Shown: positions 1 through 10,638 of the stretch, in pieces
How positions within the stretch are numbered: position 1 is the stretch's first letter
Layout: each line of letters starts with the position of its first letter
Origin: Mesotaenium endlicherianum
Lineage: Eukaryota; Streptophyta; Zygnematophyceae; Zygnematales; Mesotaeniaceae
NCBI GenBank assembly: GCA_009602735.1
Contig: WELA01011369.1
Location: 435,958 to 460,816 of the forward strand
Length of the DNA: 24,859 nucleotides
Direction: 5' to 3'
Position numbers and translations under genes: made by a program
The notes under the pieces: generated by a model
Seen by the model: only the letters and a program-made list of their open reading frames with translations
The model's database searches: none
What the model was told of the DNA's origin: nothing

Positions 1-390
1 TTCCCCCTTCAATGACATTGCGATCATGCGTGCGCACGTCCACAATCTCTCCTCCGCCATGCCTCCTTGCTCATGCCTACATACATGGTATGTACATGCG
101 TGTTCACGTGCAAATGTTTGCATGCGCGTACACTCGCACACGTGTAGACATACACGCGCCCACGTGCTCTCTCTCATGGACACGCGCGCGCGCGCGCACA
201 GACACACACACACACGTGCATCCACACTACTGCTATGCATACACCCGGAGTGCACATGCATGAATCATCTGTGCACACCTGTACCCTCCACCCACTCCAC
301 TGCCACGCGGAGGAGCATATCAGAAGCCCGGCCGCTCCCTAAACCCAGGACCCCACTCAGAGAGAGGCGTCGGGGCGCGATGGCTGGCAG
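1..390 (+). other. 3' part of an intron upstream of the first visible PHS1-like exon
   Basis: No coding block of the PHS1 family is visible here. The stretch ends in ggctggcag just before the first recognisable exon, so it reads as the end of an intron whose 5' part lies outside the window. It is rich in CA and CG dinucleotides, including an alternating purine-pyrimidine run at 181-216. Open frames across it are artefacts of this simple sequence. The start codon and the N-terminal region of the protein must lie further upstream. Confidence 0.6.
181..216. repeat. (CG)n/(CA)n microsatellite
   Basis: An uninterrupted alternating purine-pyrimidine tract, first CG then CA units, lies in the upstream intron. 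Such tracts are variable in length and can adopt left-handed DNA. Nothing shows a function here. Confidence 0.85.
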
Positions 391-826
391 GTCAACGTGA
401 ACTCGGGGGGGGTCGTCTTCTTCGCCCTCTTTGATCTCGACCGCGACACGGCGCTCCTGAGCTCCCCCCGCTCCCAGCAGAGCAGGCAGGGACACGTGGC
501 GCCTCCTCCCCTCGCGGAGGAGCGGCGGCAGTGGCAGCAGCAGCAGCAGCAGCCGCCCAACCTGAGGGCAGCAGTGATCAAATTCTCGGCCAGCCGCCTG
601 GCCACGCAGGCAGAGTACTTGGGCGCCGAAGTCGCGCGGCACTTACACGTGGCGTCCCCCCGGGTACCCCCCCCCCCNTCTCACGATGGCTCCCTTTGCA
701 TCACCCGTTTGCATGGCACATTGGCGCCCGTGCTGCTCCGCGTGTGCGCACTTGAACACACGTAAGGTATCACATGTCAGGCAAGTGTGGCGGGTGAGTT
801 GCGAGTGGGCGGATGGTTGGGTGGGT

Positions 827-857
<31 letters not shown>

Positions 858-3800
858 AGTGTGTGTGTGTGAGAGAGTGTGTGCGTGTGTGTGTGCGTGT
901 GCGCACGTGTCTGAGTGTGCGTGTAAGCACGGCCAGTGTGCTGCAATAGTCTCGAGACGCAAGTGAGCCCCTTGCCATCCATAGGGCTATTGCTGCAGAT
1001 CATCTGAAGACAGGCGAGGCGGGTTGTCCCTGCTCCAGAAGGGCTCACTGGGGTGTATGCTGCTCCTTGAACTGGCCCACACACAGTTTGACCCCCATGC
1101 AACAGCTGGCGTACGATTTCAGCTCATACACTCCGCTCATCGGCTCTCTCTCCCTTCCCCCCGCTCTTTTCTGCCCCCCTCGCTCGTTGCTTTCGGTCCC
1201 CCCCGTCGAGCCACGTCAGCACCTGCACTCTCCCCGCAAAGCCTTCTGAGGGATGCTTGCGGCGGGGCCCCCCGGCCCGCTGCTCCCGCGCTGACGCGGG
1301 GCACCGACAGGTGTCGCCGCCGCCGGCGTGGCGTGAGGCGTGCAGGTGAGGGTGGTCCACAGCAGCTCGCCGGAGTGGGCGGCGATGAAGTACGGCGTCC
1401 AGAAGGCGCGCGCGCAGGGCGAGGGCGCGCGCGACCTGGGCTGCGTGCACGCGTGCAACGAGGTTCTGGAGGCCATGCAGCTCAGCCGCTGCTTCCTCTT
1501 CTCGGGGTGGGTGTGCCTCGGCTGGCGCGCGCACGCGTGGCGCGCGTACACGCTCGCTCAGCATGCATGTGTGGCGTGTGCGCTCTCCTCCTGCCTCTCC
1601 CTCCCCCTCAGTCGCTGCTTCCTCTTCTCGGGGTGGGTGTGCCTGCACACGCGCGCCCGTGGCGTGCGCGCTCTCCTCCTGTCTGTCCCTCCCTCTCAGT
1701 CGCTGCTTCCTCTTGTCCGGGTGGGTGTGCCCCGGCAGGCGTGCGCACGCGCGTGAGAGTGCACGTGTGGCGTGTGCTCTCTCCTCCTGCCTCCCCCTGC
1801 CGCTCTTTTGTGCTCGTCAGTCGCCCTCCCGTCAGTTCTCTCATCGCGCCCACTCAGTGCACGCACGTCAAGAGTGGCTCCCCACACTCCGCTGTGGTTG
1901 CGGTTGTACAAGGGAAGCAAAGGGACTGGATCCCTGCAAGCTCTCAGTCTCACCCGCTGGGGCCCCTATGGCACGGATTACAGTGGAGCACATGCACACA
2001 CACGCACACGCACACGCTCACACACTTGCAAAGACTCTGGCGTGGCCTGCGCTTGCACCCACTTGCCTGATCGTGGCTCCTGGACCTTCTGTGAGCTTGA
2101 TGCCTCCCCTTGGCTGCTTCTCTCTCTTGCAGATATGGGCCTTCCGGGTCAAACTGACGTCTATTTCTGTCTGGCAGAGGAGGGAGGAGGCGAGGAATGC
2201 GCCAACCCTCTGTGCGTCTGATCCATGCAGACGCGCAGAGGGTGTTGCACTGAACATGTTTCTCCGTCTGTGGGGTCCTCAGTCCGAGCTCAGGCCTCAT
2301 TTCTTCTGGATGGAGAAGGAGAGAGCAGGGGTGACCTTCCTAAATTAAGCGTGTGTGTGTGTGTGTGTGCGCGTGTGTGCGTGCGTGTGTGTGCGTGGGT
2401 GTGTTTGCGCACGCGTGTGCGCGCGTGCGCGTGTGTGCAGGTACGTGCACCACCAGCCCCTCAGGGACGCAGCGCAAGCCTTCGCGCCCGGGCCCGCCGC
2501 GGAGGAGACGGCCCGCACCCTGGGGCGCGTGTTGGCGCTGGACATGGTGCTGCGCAACGAGGATCGCCTGCCCTGCCGCCAGCTGGGGTGGCGGGGCAAC
2601 CCCAACAACCTCCTCTATGCTCTCCGCGGCGTCCTCCCCCCCCCGCCTCTCCTCCCCTCCCCCTCTGCCCCTGCTCCCCTCTCCCCCGCTCCACTCGGAG
2701 GCACCGCTGCAGCTGCTGCTGTTAGTGGTGGTGGTGGCGGCGGCGGTGGTGGTGGTGGCCGAAAGCCCCCCACTTTGTGCGCTGGCGGCGAAATTTCTTC
2801 AGGGCATGCGCCCCAGCCTTCCGGCTCTCTCCAAGAGCGAAGATTCGAGGGGGTACGAGCGGCAGGGGTGGTGGGGNACGTGCAGAGGCAAAGGGAGCCT
2901 CTCTCTTCTGGGCTTGCCACGTGTACCTCTGCAGGACCCCTGCCAGGTGGCATCCAGAAGGGCCTAGAAGTTGGCGGGCCCAGTGACGTGCTGCCAGCTG
3001 CCGCTGGTCCCCACAGCAAGGGCCCACCAGTCGGCTTCTTGCGGGCGAGAACAGATCCGCCTGGCGGAAGCATGACAGGTGGCAGGTCCAAGAAGCGCCC
3101 GCCAGGCTACCCTGGGAGCAACTTGGAGAGTATACCTAGCGGCGACAGCGAGGCGCATATGGAGCTTGTGCCAGGTGGCATTGCTGGGGACGCCCAGGGG
3201 CCCATTCTGCTGCAGGTGTCGCCGAACGAGCTGAGGCCGCACGCTAACGGCAGCTGTGGACCGGACACCTGGCAGAAGCTGAGCAAGTCTGAGGAGGGCA
3301 GCATGGGGCTGGGTAACATCGTCGTGATCGATTCTGGCATCTGCCGCAGGCCACCAAGTGGCAAGGTGGCGCGCGACGAGGAGGAGTACTCGCGCTTTGT
3401 GGAGCTCATACTAAATGACCCCGAGACCGCCGCTCGCGTGCTCGATGAAATCTCCTGGGGACAGCTGGCCGACAGGCTAAGTCCCAAGGCGTCACCCTCT
3501 GACCCTGCCCCTGCTCTTGCCCCTGCCCTTCCCCGGACCTCTGCCTCCTCTGCTGTTGCCAGCAATCCCGAGCTGCTGTTGGAGAGCGCCCCTGGCTGTG
3601 TATCGCCGCCGCTCGGAGAGGGCGACGGCGAAGCAGCGGCGGCGGGGGCGGCGACCGAGCGGGCGACGGACGCGACGAGCGGTGAGCTGGCGAGGGCGCA
3701 GCTGGTGCAGGCGTTTCAGGGGGGCGTGAGGGCCGCCGTGGGCGACGTGCAGAAGCTGCACAGCCTGCTGAGCACGCTGCACTACTGGCTCGACGAGATG

Positions 3801-5334
3801 CTCAGGGGCTTCCTCGCCTACGTGGGGACAGCTGTCACCGCCACGGCCGCCGCCGCCGCCGCCGCCCAGCCGCAGCGCTCGTCGCCCGCCTCGCCAGGTG
3901 CCGGCAGCTCGTCGCCCGAGTCGCGCCGCCGGTCTTTCGGGGCCCCCCCGGGGGGCAGGGTTGGTGCGACAGGCAGGCCCTCTTTTGGGGGGGGGGCGCA
4001 GGGCAGGCCCGCCAGGCTCAGTGCCACCTCCTCCTCCTCCTCCCTCTCCTCAGCCTCCTGCTCCCCCGCCTCCGCTTCAAAATTTGTGCCACCTCCTCGC
4101 AGAGCGACAGCATTGCTATCGCCACCTGGCGGCGCAGGGAGCTCCCTGAACGAAGCCAAATCTGCCACGCCCGCTGGAGATGTGGCTGCAGCCGAAGAGG
4201 GAGAAGAATACATGTCGACCTCGGGCGGTCATCGCCGGCCGGACGACCCCGCTGACGTTTTTTTAGGCAACATGCCGCCGTGCTCAGGCAGTGCTGGCCA
4301 AGTGCCACCTGGCACTTCCAGAGCATCTCAAGAAGGCACAGCCATCGACCCGTCCCCCGACCCTGGAGCGCCACGTGGCAGCTCCCCGGGGGAGCCAATG
4401 GTGACGAGAACCCTTGACTGGGGTGATGGTCCCCAGGAGAGCCTGGGGCAGCTGAGAGAATCCGGCAGCGCACTCACGCCTGAGCAGAACGGAAAGGGGA
4501 GCAGCACAACCACACCCACACTTGGAACCCCACCCACACCCACACCTGCACCTGCACCCGCACCCGCTCTTGCACCCGCAGTCACACCCACTCCTGCAGC
4601 CGCAGCCGCAGCCGCACCTGCTCCTGCGTCTGGTCCTCAGAGTCCGAGGGTAGCGCTTGCACCTGCATCTGCGTGCAAAGCTGCCCCAGGTAGTCCCTCC
4701 TCGCCCCTGGCGCAGCCCAGGTGCAGCCTGGGGGAGGCGTTGAGCGGCCTCACCTTAGCAGGCACGCCGGATCCCGCCGGGTGTGCCGCGCCGTCGGATG
4801 CTCTGGAGAGCCCGAGCGCGAGGGACAGCGAGGCGCGGATCAAGGAGATTGCTGCCGAGCTGGCGGCCCAGCTGGCCTCGAGGAGCCTGCCAGGTGGCGC
4901 GTCGCCTGCGAAGAGCCCGCCCTCGCTGGCGGGAGCCGAGCCCGGGAGCCCCCCCTCGTCGTCGTCGTCGTCGCCGGCGTCGTCGGCGTCGTCCGCGTCG
5001 CGCGAGAAGTGGGGCTCGGCCAAGAAGGAGGGCCTGTCGAAGCGTATGACCATGAAGATCCGCGGCGTGAAGAAGACGGCCGCAGTGAGTGCGCGCGCGT
5101 GAGCGCGTGACTGAGTGCTCTTCTTCCTTCAGCGGCAAGGGCTGGATGCCGTTGCTCGCGTCCTGGCTCGTGGCAGAGGGCCCCTGAGGCGTGGGCCCCT
5201 CAGAACAGGGCTGCTCGGGCGTTGCCAGTGCGCCACTGGGACATGCTCGCACGGCCCCGCCGCCCGGCCGCCTGGCGCAATCCTGCCGCTCGTGCACGCA
5301 CGCATGTGCGCATGTGCGCACACACACATTTTCA

Positions 5335-5367
<33 letters not shown>

Positions 5368-8004
5368 ATACAACACAACACACGCATGTATGCACGCCCA
5401 CATGCATGCCATGGCTTCCCCCTTGAGCTCCCCACACACGCACTCGCCGCTCCCGGAACTCCACCACTGCATGGGGCCCCAGCTAGAGCAGCAGAGCTCC
5501 CGCCCCTGCTCACATCACTACCAGCTGCCCCCACCCTCCGCATGGACACCCCATGCTGCTGCTGATGCTACTGATGCTGCTGATGGTGATGATGATGATG
5601 ATGATGATGATGCTGGTGCTGATGCTGGTGCTGCTGCTGCGGATGCTGCTGCCACGTCCCCTCCCTCCACGGGGCAGGCGGACGACGAGCTGAAGGGGCA
5701 GCTGGAGTGGTGGGACGCGTTCATGCGCGACGAGGGGCAGCGCATCTGCCGCGCGCGCGGCTTCTCCACGGGCTTTCTGGAGACCACGGGCGCGCACTCC
5801 CTTGTCGACAGCTACGAGCTCAAGGTGAGCCGGGCCTGCCCTCCCCTGCCCTGGCCTGGGACCTGAGAAGATGGACAAAAGTGCAAAAATATGCTGACTA
5901 AATCATAAAAGTATAACTAGCGAAACGAAGCAAGGGGACAAGTGTAGGAAATACACAGATATACAAATAGACAATAACAAAAGTAGACATTCAGACAGAC
6001 ATGTAGATACACACGCATGATGGGCATGAAAAGTAGACATAAGCAGCAAGAAGATTTCAAGATTGAAATCAAAAACACGTATCGAAAACGTATCAAAGTA
6101 TGAAATTCTCAAATCGCCACGTGTGCCTGCGCCGCGTCGCAGGTGCGGCTGGAGCACACGCTGGAGCGCATGGCGCTGGTGCTCGACGGCGCAGCCACGG
6201 AGCGCCCCTGTCAAATCCTCCCCACCCTCTTCGTGGGGAGCGCGCTGGCCGCGCGCGCCTCTGCAGTCCTGGGCCGTCTGGGCATCACCCACGCCGTCAC
6301 CCTCTGCCAGGAGGAGCTGCTCAACCTGCCCGACGGGAAAAAGGCCCACAAATGCAAACGCTTGCTCTGCCCTGTGAGAAACTCCCCGCCTCTCCCCCCT
6401 TTCTCCCTCGTTGTTCCCCACACGCCCCCCCCTCCCTTCCCCCTGAAGCCTCCCCGGGGGGTCCTGCATATGTAACAGAGGCCGTGCTCTTGTTGGAGTA
6501 ATAATCTTGCAGTGCCCGATCGAGGTGTGTCTTGTATGCCGCACATATATCCGTTGGAGTTTGGCACTCTTGCCCTGGATGTTTGAGCCCGACGGCCATT
6601 GCAGAGAGGTCCGGTCAGACTACTGGAGGGCGCGGAGATGCCACCTCGTTCAGCCGTCAGCCCTCGAGAGTGCTGCCGGTGCAGCTCTCTCTTGTCCAGC
6701 CGTCGTCGCGCATGTGGCTGCCACTCCTCCCGCCACGGTGGTAGCACCTCGGCTCGGTCTTCGCCTTTTCAGATTAGCTTGCACGGGCCCCATGGTTCTA
6801 TGTGGGAGCTGTGCGCGTTTGTTGTGGTTGCCCGTGGGCGGAAGTCTCTGTAGCGACAAAGAGGGGCCACCTGTCCTCCTCAGAGCCCTCTCTCCTCTCC
6901 CCCCCTCACGGGCTCGTGAAGTTGACTGGGCTCTCCTGCTGACACGTGGATGGTCTCCAGGGGCTGACTCTCCGGGATCGACTCTCTCTGGCCCTTCTGC
7001 CCCGCCTGGATGGAGGACAGGTGGAGGACACGGAGAGCGAGGACATCTCCGCCGTGTTCGACAGGGCGTGCGCGTACATCGAGGAGGCCGTGGCAGGTGG
7101 CGGGAAGGTGCTGGTGCACTGCTTCGAAGGCCGCAGCCGCAGCGTGACAGTTGTCATCGCCTACCTCATGAAGGCCAAGTACGCGCGTGCAGCATAACGC
7201 CAACTCCCTCTCCTCTCCTGGAGCCACTGGGGCCGTGACAAAGTCTGCCGCCCAGCCACCCAGCCAGCTAGCCGGCCAGCCACCCAGCCAGCCAGGGCCA
7301 GCTAGGTGTTGCGAGTGCGTTATTTGAATGAGCAATGGCTGGGGGCTGGGTGCCAGGGGCTGGCTTCCCTGGAGCGCGCAGAAGGCTCAGTGTATTTGCA
7401 TGCTCCTTTCTTCTGTACGTCCTTTGCGTGTGTAAGACGACACATCTGATCGTGAACGTGGACAATCATCCGGCTTGGCTTGTACGTATCGTTCCAGCTG
7501 TCGCCATGCCGCGTAGCACGGCCCACTCAAGCTACCGGCTGTTTGAATTGGGGGGGGGGGTTTGGAAAAATGGATTGCAGGGGCCTCACCTTGAAGGAGG
7601 CGTGGGCGCGCGTGAAGGGCGCGCACCCGCGGGCCAGCCCCAACGACGGCTTCATGAGCGCCCTGCTGGCGCTCGACGCCAGCCTCCACGGGGCGGCCTC
7701 CATAGACTGGAAGCGCACCCGGCCCGTCGCCAAGACGTGCCCCGTCTGCGGGAAGCCCGCGGGCCTCAGCCGGGAGTCCCTGCGCGTGCACCTGCGGCGC
7801 GTGCACCCTCAGCACGCCCCCCCCGCGGGCGCGGGGGCAGGGGCGGAGGCGCACGCGCGGCCGCTGGCGGCGTCTCTGACGTCGTCGGCCGCGCTCGTGA
7901 GGGGGGGGTCGCTGAAGAGCGGATCTCTGAGGGGCATCGCTAGCCCCGAGCTGCTGGCGGTCGCTGGGATCTCCGAGAAGTGCGACGAGCTGGACGCACT
8001 CTAG
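391..8004 (+). CDS. PHS1: PHS1-like protein: actin-fragmin-kinase-like domain plus dual-specificity phosphatase (5' partial)
   Basis: Homologue of plant PROPYZAMIDE-HYPERSENSITIVE 1, which in Arabidopsis phosphorylates alpha-tubulin through its atypical kinase domain and so destabilises cortical microtubules; its phosphatase domain restrains this. Exons: 391-663, 1346-1506, 2441-5084, 5678-5824, 6143-6373, 7021-7178, 7581-8004; all introns are GT-AG and phases agree, giving 1,345 residues. Kinase blocks: KFSASRLATQAE (exon 1), LALDMVLRNEDRLPCRQLGW then GNPNNLL (2535-2613), VVIDSGICRRPPSGK (about 3320-3362), and a helical block ending LHYWLDEMLRGFL (3715-3820). Phosphatase: HCFEGRSRS with catalytic Cys codon 7120-7122 and Arg 7138-7140; likely general acid Asp at 7027-7029, 31 residues before the Cys as usual. 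The tail has CPVCGKPAGL...H...H (from 7738), also found in plant PHS1. Exon 3 is greatly enlarged by Pro, Ala, Gly and Ser tracts and holds one N (2877). Homology is clear; boundaries inside the low-complexity parts are less sure. The N-terminus is missing. Confidence 0.9.
831..905 (+). repeat. (GT)n microsatellite in PHS1-like intron
   Basis: GT repeat with a few interruptions, lying in the intron 664-1345. It generates spurious Thr-His open frames on the opposite strand. Confidence 0.85.
1481..1805 (+). repeat. Tandem copies of exon 2's 3' end and its 5' splice site
   Basis: A 37-nt block made of the last bases of exon 2 plus the intron start (exon end ...CTCTTCTCGGG, then gtgggtgtgcc) occurs at 1481-1517 (genuine), 1607-1643 and 1695-1731. 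The last copy carries small changes. The linking sequence, a cgctctcctcctg segment followed by a pyrimidine tract ending in cag, is repeated too, and a further partial copy runs to about 1805. The larger unit is therefore 88-126 bp. In the first downstream copy the block stays in frame and encodes LSRCFLFSGWVC again. Confidence 0.85.
1991..2026. repeat. (CA)n microsatellite
   Basis: Imperfect CA repeat inside the intron 1507-2440 of the PHS1-like gene. Confidence 0.8.
2349..2440 (+). repeat. (GT)n/(GC)n tract abutting the exon 3 acceptor
   Basis: About 90 bases of GT with interspersed GC run directly into the acceptor gtgtgtgcag at 2440. The usual pyrimidine tract is replaced by alternating UG in the transcript. 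The following exon starts g-tac-gtg and encodes YVHHQPL, which completes the split Gly codon of exon 2, so the acceptor position is well supported. Confidence 0.85.
4505..4625 (+). repeat. Coding hexanucleotide repeat (Pro-Thr / Pro-Ala tract)
   Basis: Degenerate CACCTG/CACCCG units within exon 3 of the PHS1-like gene encode a PTPTPAPAPAPALAP-type tract followed by an Ala run. It lies between the kinase-like and phosphatase parts, so it probably behaves as a flexible linker. Confidence 0.8.
5311..5385. repeat. (CA)n microsatellite
   Basis: CA repeat flanked by CATGTGCG-like units in the intron 5085-5677 of the PHS1-like gene. Confidence 0.8.
5541..5655 (+). repeat. GCT/GAT trinucleotide repeat before exon 4
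   Basis: Runs of gctgctgat and (gat)n, with a pure GAT run near 5584-5611, lie just upstream of the acceptor at 5677. The frame through the repeat is open and continuous with exon 4, and would encode an Asp/Ala-rich tract. Alignment to the family (…KTAA joined to ADDELKG) favours treating it as intron. Confidence 0.75.
7249..7304 (+). repeat. CCAGCCA-type minisatellite in intron
   Basis: Short tandem units of ccagcca with cc or gg interruptions lie in the intron 7179-7580 of the PHS1-like gene. Confidence 0.75.
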
Positions 8005-8005
8005 G

Positions 8006-8280
8006 GCCTGGTGTGAGGAAGGGGCGGAGGAGTCTTGAGTGCGTTTGTTACCATAGCCGTACGATGGATGGAAGGGGCTGCGCTGGAGGCATCGTAGCCG
8101 CACGCCTGAGGAAGGGGCGGAGCCGAGTGCGTTGCGGCCATGCGATGGCCATGCAATTTTTGACGGGAAGGCTGAGGTGGATGCTTCGTCGCCACACGCC
8201 TGGGAATGCACGCCGGGTGGCCACACTTCAGCGAAGGGGGGTGAAGGAGCTGAATGTGTTGGGGCAGCATCCCGGTGACG
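8006..8280 (+). repeat. Degenerate ~96-bp tandem repeat at the start of the PHS1-like 3' UTR
   Basis: Two diverged units, each starting with gcctg, run 8006-8103 and 8104-8197. A third, weaker partial unit starts at 8198. Shared landmarks are gaggaaggggcgga (8014 and 8107), an ATGG-containing middle, and a gtcgccacacgcc/gtagccgcacgcc end. The first unit begins two bases after the TAG stop, so the array is most likely transcribed as 3' UTR. Confidence 0.65.
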
Positions 8281-10638
8281 AATTGTACCATCCGGGGGGC
8301 TGGCGCCCGTCGAGGCATGAGCACGACGAGGACCGTTGGATGCATGCTGGGGTGGATATTGTTGATGGTATGAGAGCAGGAGAGTTGGGACATGAGAGGT
8401 GCCCACGTCGGGGTGGTAGCTCCTCTGGAGGTCGCGTGGCACATTGCTCGATTGGTGACCTGTTGCCTTTCATCGTACGTACACCGTGATTGTTCGACTG
8501 CATGCTTAACTGCAAACAGAGAGATGGCGTACCCGGAGGGCACCCAATGCTGCTGAAGAAGCAGAGATGGGCTTGAGTTGAACTTTTCGCATTGTTCTGG
8601 CTCTGAGGCGTTTGCGGCCGTGATTCTCCACAAAATGACTCGACATTAAGATTTTTGCTGTTTAGCTTTTGTACCCGCTTGTTGCCCCACAGTTTCCCGT
8701 ATTTTGGTGGGTGGATCGAGACATGGAGTCTTTTTGTCAATCTCGTCGCCCTGATTTAGCAAGTGGAGACTTTTTGCTGGATACATCAGCTCATATCAAA
8801 ACCTCTAATGACCCTGATGACAAAAACAGTTGGGCTAGATCTCGTCCAAGGCTGTCAAGCCTAGCACTCCTGGACGGCCAAAATTGAACTAATGCGAACG
8901 AAGAAAGCACCCAACTAAGAAAGTTAACAGGTGAAAGCCAGCTTCTTTTCTGCAGTGAATTCGAGGTACGTTCTTACTTGGAAATTCTATGATCCCACAA
9001 TTGTAGGTGTCATCGATTGGATTGGTTCAATACATTATTCACCATCACTGAACTGCGATATTCAAACAACAATTTGCTGTCCTGGGCGGGCCTCTTTTAC
9101 ATGTTGTTACTGAAAAAGTGGTCAAACTACATGCAAAAAATGATTCTCGAGTTTAATTGGGCAGCATCACAGCTTCCTCACTATGCTTAGTCTTACTCAA
9201 ATATTTGTAGATGCCCTAGCTGTATATTGAGAGCTTGATGTGGACAAAAGCCAGCGTCTGCGTGTATTCATCATATGCAAATACAGAGAGGTGTATGCTT
9301 GCACTGTCGTGGCACCTGTAATTTTGCCCCAGTAGTCCACTACTAGACCCCATGATTGGGCTCATCAAGCTTAATAGATAGATTAGTCAATTTGCAATCA
9401 AACAAGGTAATGGCGTGCGTACACACCACTTCTATACCAGGGGAGCATTTGACCAGACAATAAAGCCTCTTCTGATTTTCTTACTGCCACCGCTACTAAA
9501 GAGCAACACGGGGATGGTATAGCGACATGATAACGAGCAGAAAAAAACCGGGCAACAAAATTAATCATGGCTGATCAAGCACGCCGAAATGGTGGGACGG
9601 AGTGGATGTAAAGTGCAATATGCTCGAGGCTTTTTTTTTTCTTTTTCTTTTTCTTTTTTGTGGAGAACAAAAAACAAAAGGAAATCATGCATATGAATTC
9701 TTCTAACCTATATGAGGAGTACATATGGTGCACTCGACAATCTAGCTACGCCATACCATCTATGCATTCAGCATGGAGGCCTAAGCAGATTGAAGACTGC
9801 CCCTTACATGTGTGTTGTATGCCGCCTATGCCCCTCGCGCATGTATGTGGTGCCTTTCATACAACATAGGCAGCGCGTACATTCTTGAGACAAGGACATC
9901 GAAAACATATAATATGTAACTATAGCTACCAGGGGTAACCCCCATATCAACTGCAATACGTATACTACTTAAGTATCCTTGCACCCCAATGCGAAATAGA
10001 AAGGAAAATGCAGCCAATGCCCTGCCCTATGCTCGAACAAAAGATAAAATCGAACCACAATATAGCCCAAAGTCCGACAACTGACCTCCACACGACAGAA
10101 TGAACACTCTTCCACTAGCGAGAGCAAGAAAACACTAGACCGCACGCACATCGATCCCCGTCCACGTCAAAAAAAAAAAAGAAACTGCATGCGCTGTCGA
10201 AGGGCTTCCTCCTCCTTCAAGACCCACGTCCCTTTCGCCTCAGTGCAGAAGCAGCATCAAACGAAGATGCGGAGAAAAAGCGTCCAGGGGACGTCAAAGA
10301 AAGAATCGCGCACAGCAAAAGCCGACAGGGTCGACAGCTGCCGCATAGAGAGGGCTGTCCTGATCGTGCTTCTTGATCCCCACCGCCCTCTGTCCGACAC
10401 GGCGGCCTTGTCAGTTTGGCCCTGACAAGCTCTCCAGAACTGCAGGCTGTTGCCCTCTTGGTGGCCCTTCTGGTAGGAACTCCTGAAAGTGACTGTAAGG
10501 GGGGGGGAGGGAGGAGAACCTCCGCATTCTGCTATGGCCCTCGTACGACGGGCAAGTCGGCTACCCTCTGCCCAATCCAAGGCTGGCTAAGCAGGGGGGC
10601 GTCGCTCGGCGTGATGATTTATCAAAGAAACCCCCACC
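8281..10638. other. Intergenic DNA between convergent genes; no gene supported
   Basis: GC-rich at first, then clearly AT-richer from about 8600. I find no protein motif, tRNA or recognisable transposon here. Landmarks are a pyrimidine-rich T tract with C interruptions (about 9629-9660), an A run near 10169-10180 and an AATAAA-like word near 9459. The flanking genes converge, so 3' UTRs and polyadenylation sites of both probably lie in this stretch. Its reading frames have no recognisable content. Confidence 0.5.

Noticed and set aside
643..1102. Reverse-strand Thr-His-rich reading frames
   Set aside because: They are translations of the (GT)n microsatellite inside an intron of the PHS1-like gene and have no other content.
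1024..2348. Long forward frames across 1024-2348 as a separate gene
   Set aside because: They run through introns of the PHS1-like gene. Only 1346-1506 in another frame matches the family; the rest is minisatellite sequence.
5222..5677. Coding extension upstream of exon 4
   Set aside because: Open frame, but it runs through a CA microsatellite. The family alignment joins exon 3 directly to 5678. Kept only as a finding for the trinucleotide part.
7387..8442. 351-codon reverse-strand frame overlapping the last PHS1-like exon
   Set aside because: It is the antisense of a GC-rich coding exon, where stops are rare on the opposite strand. The plus strand carries the conserved motifs.
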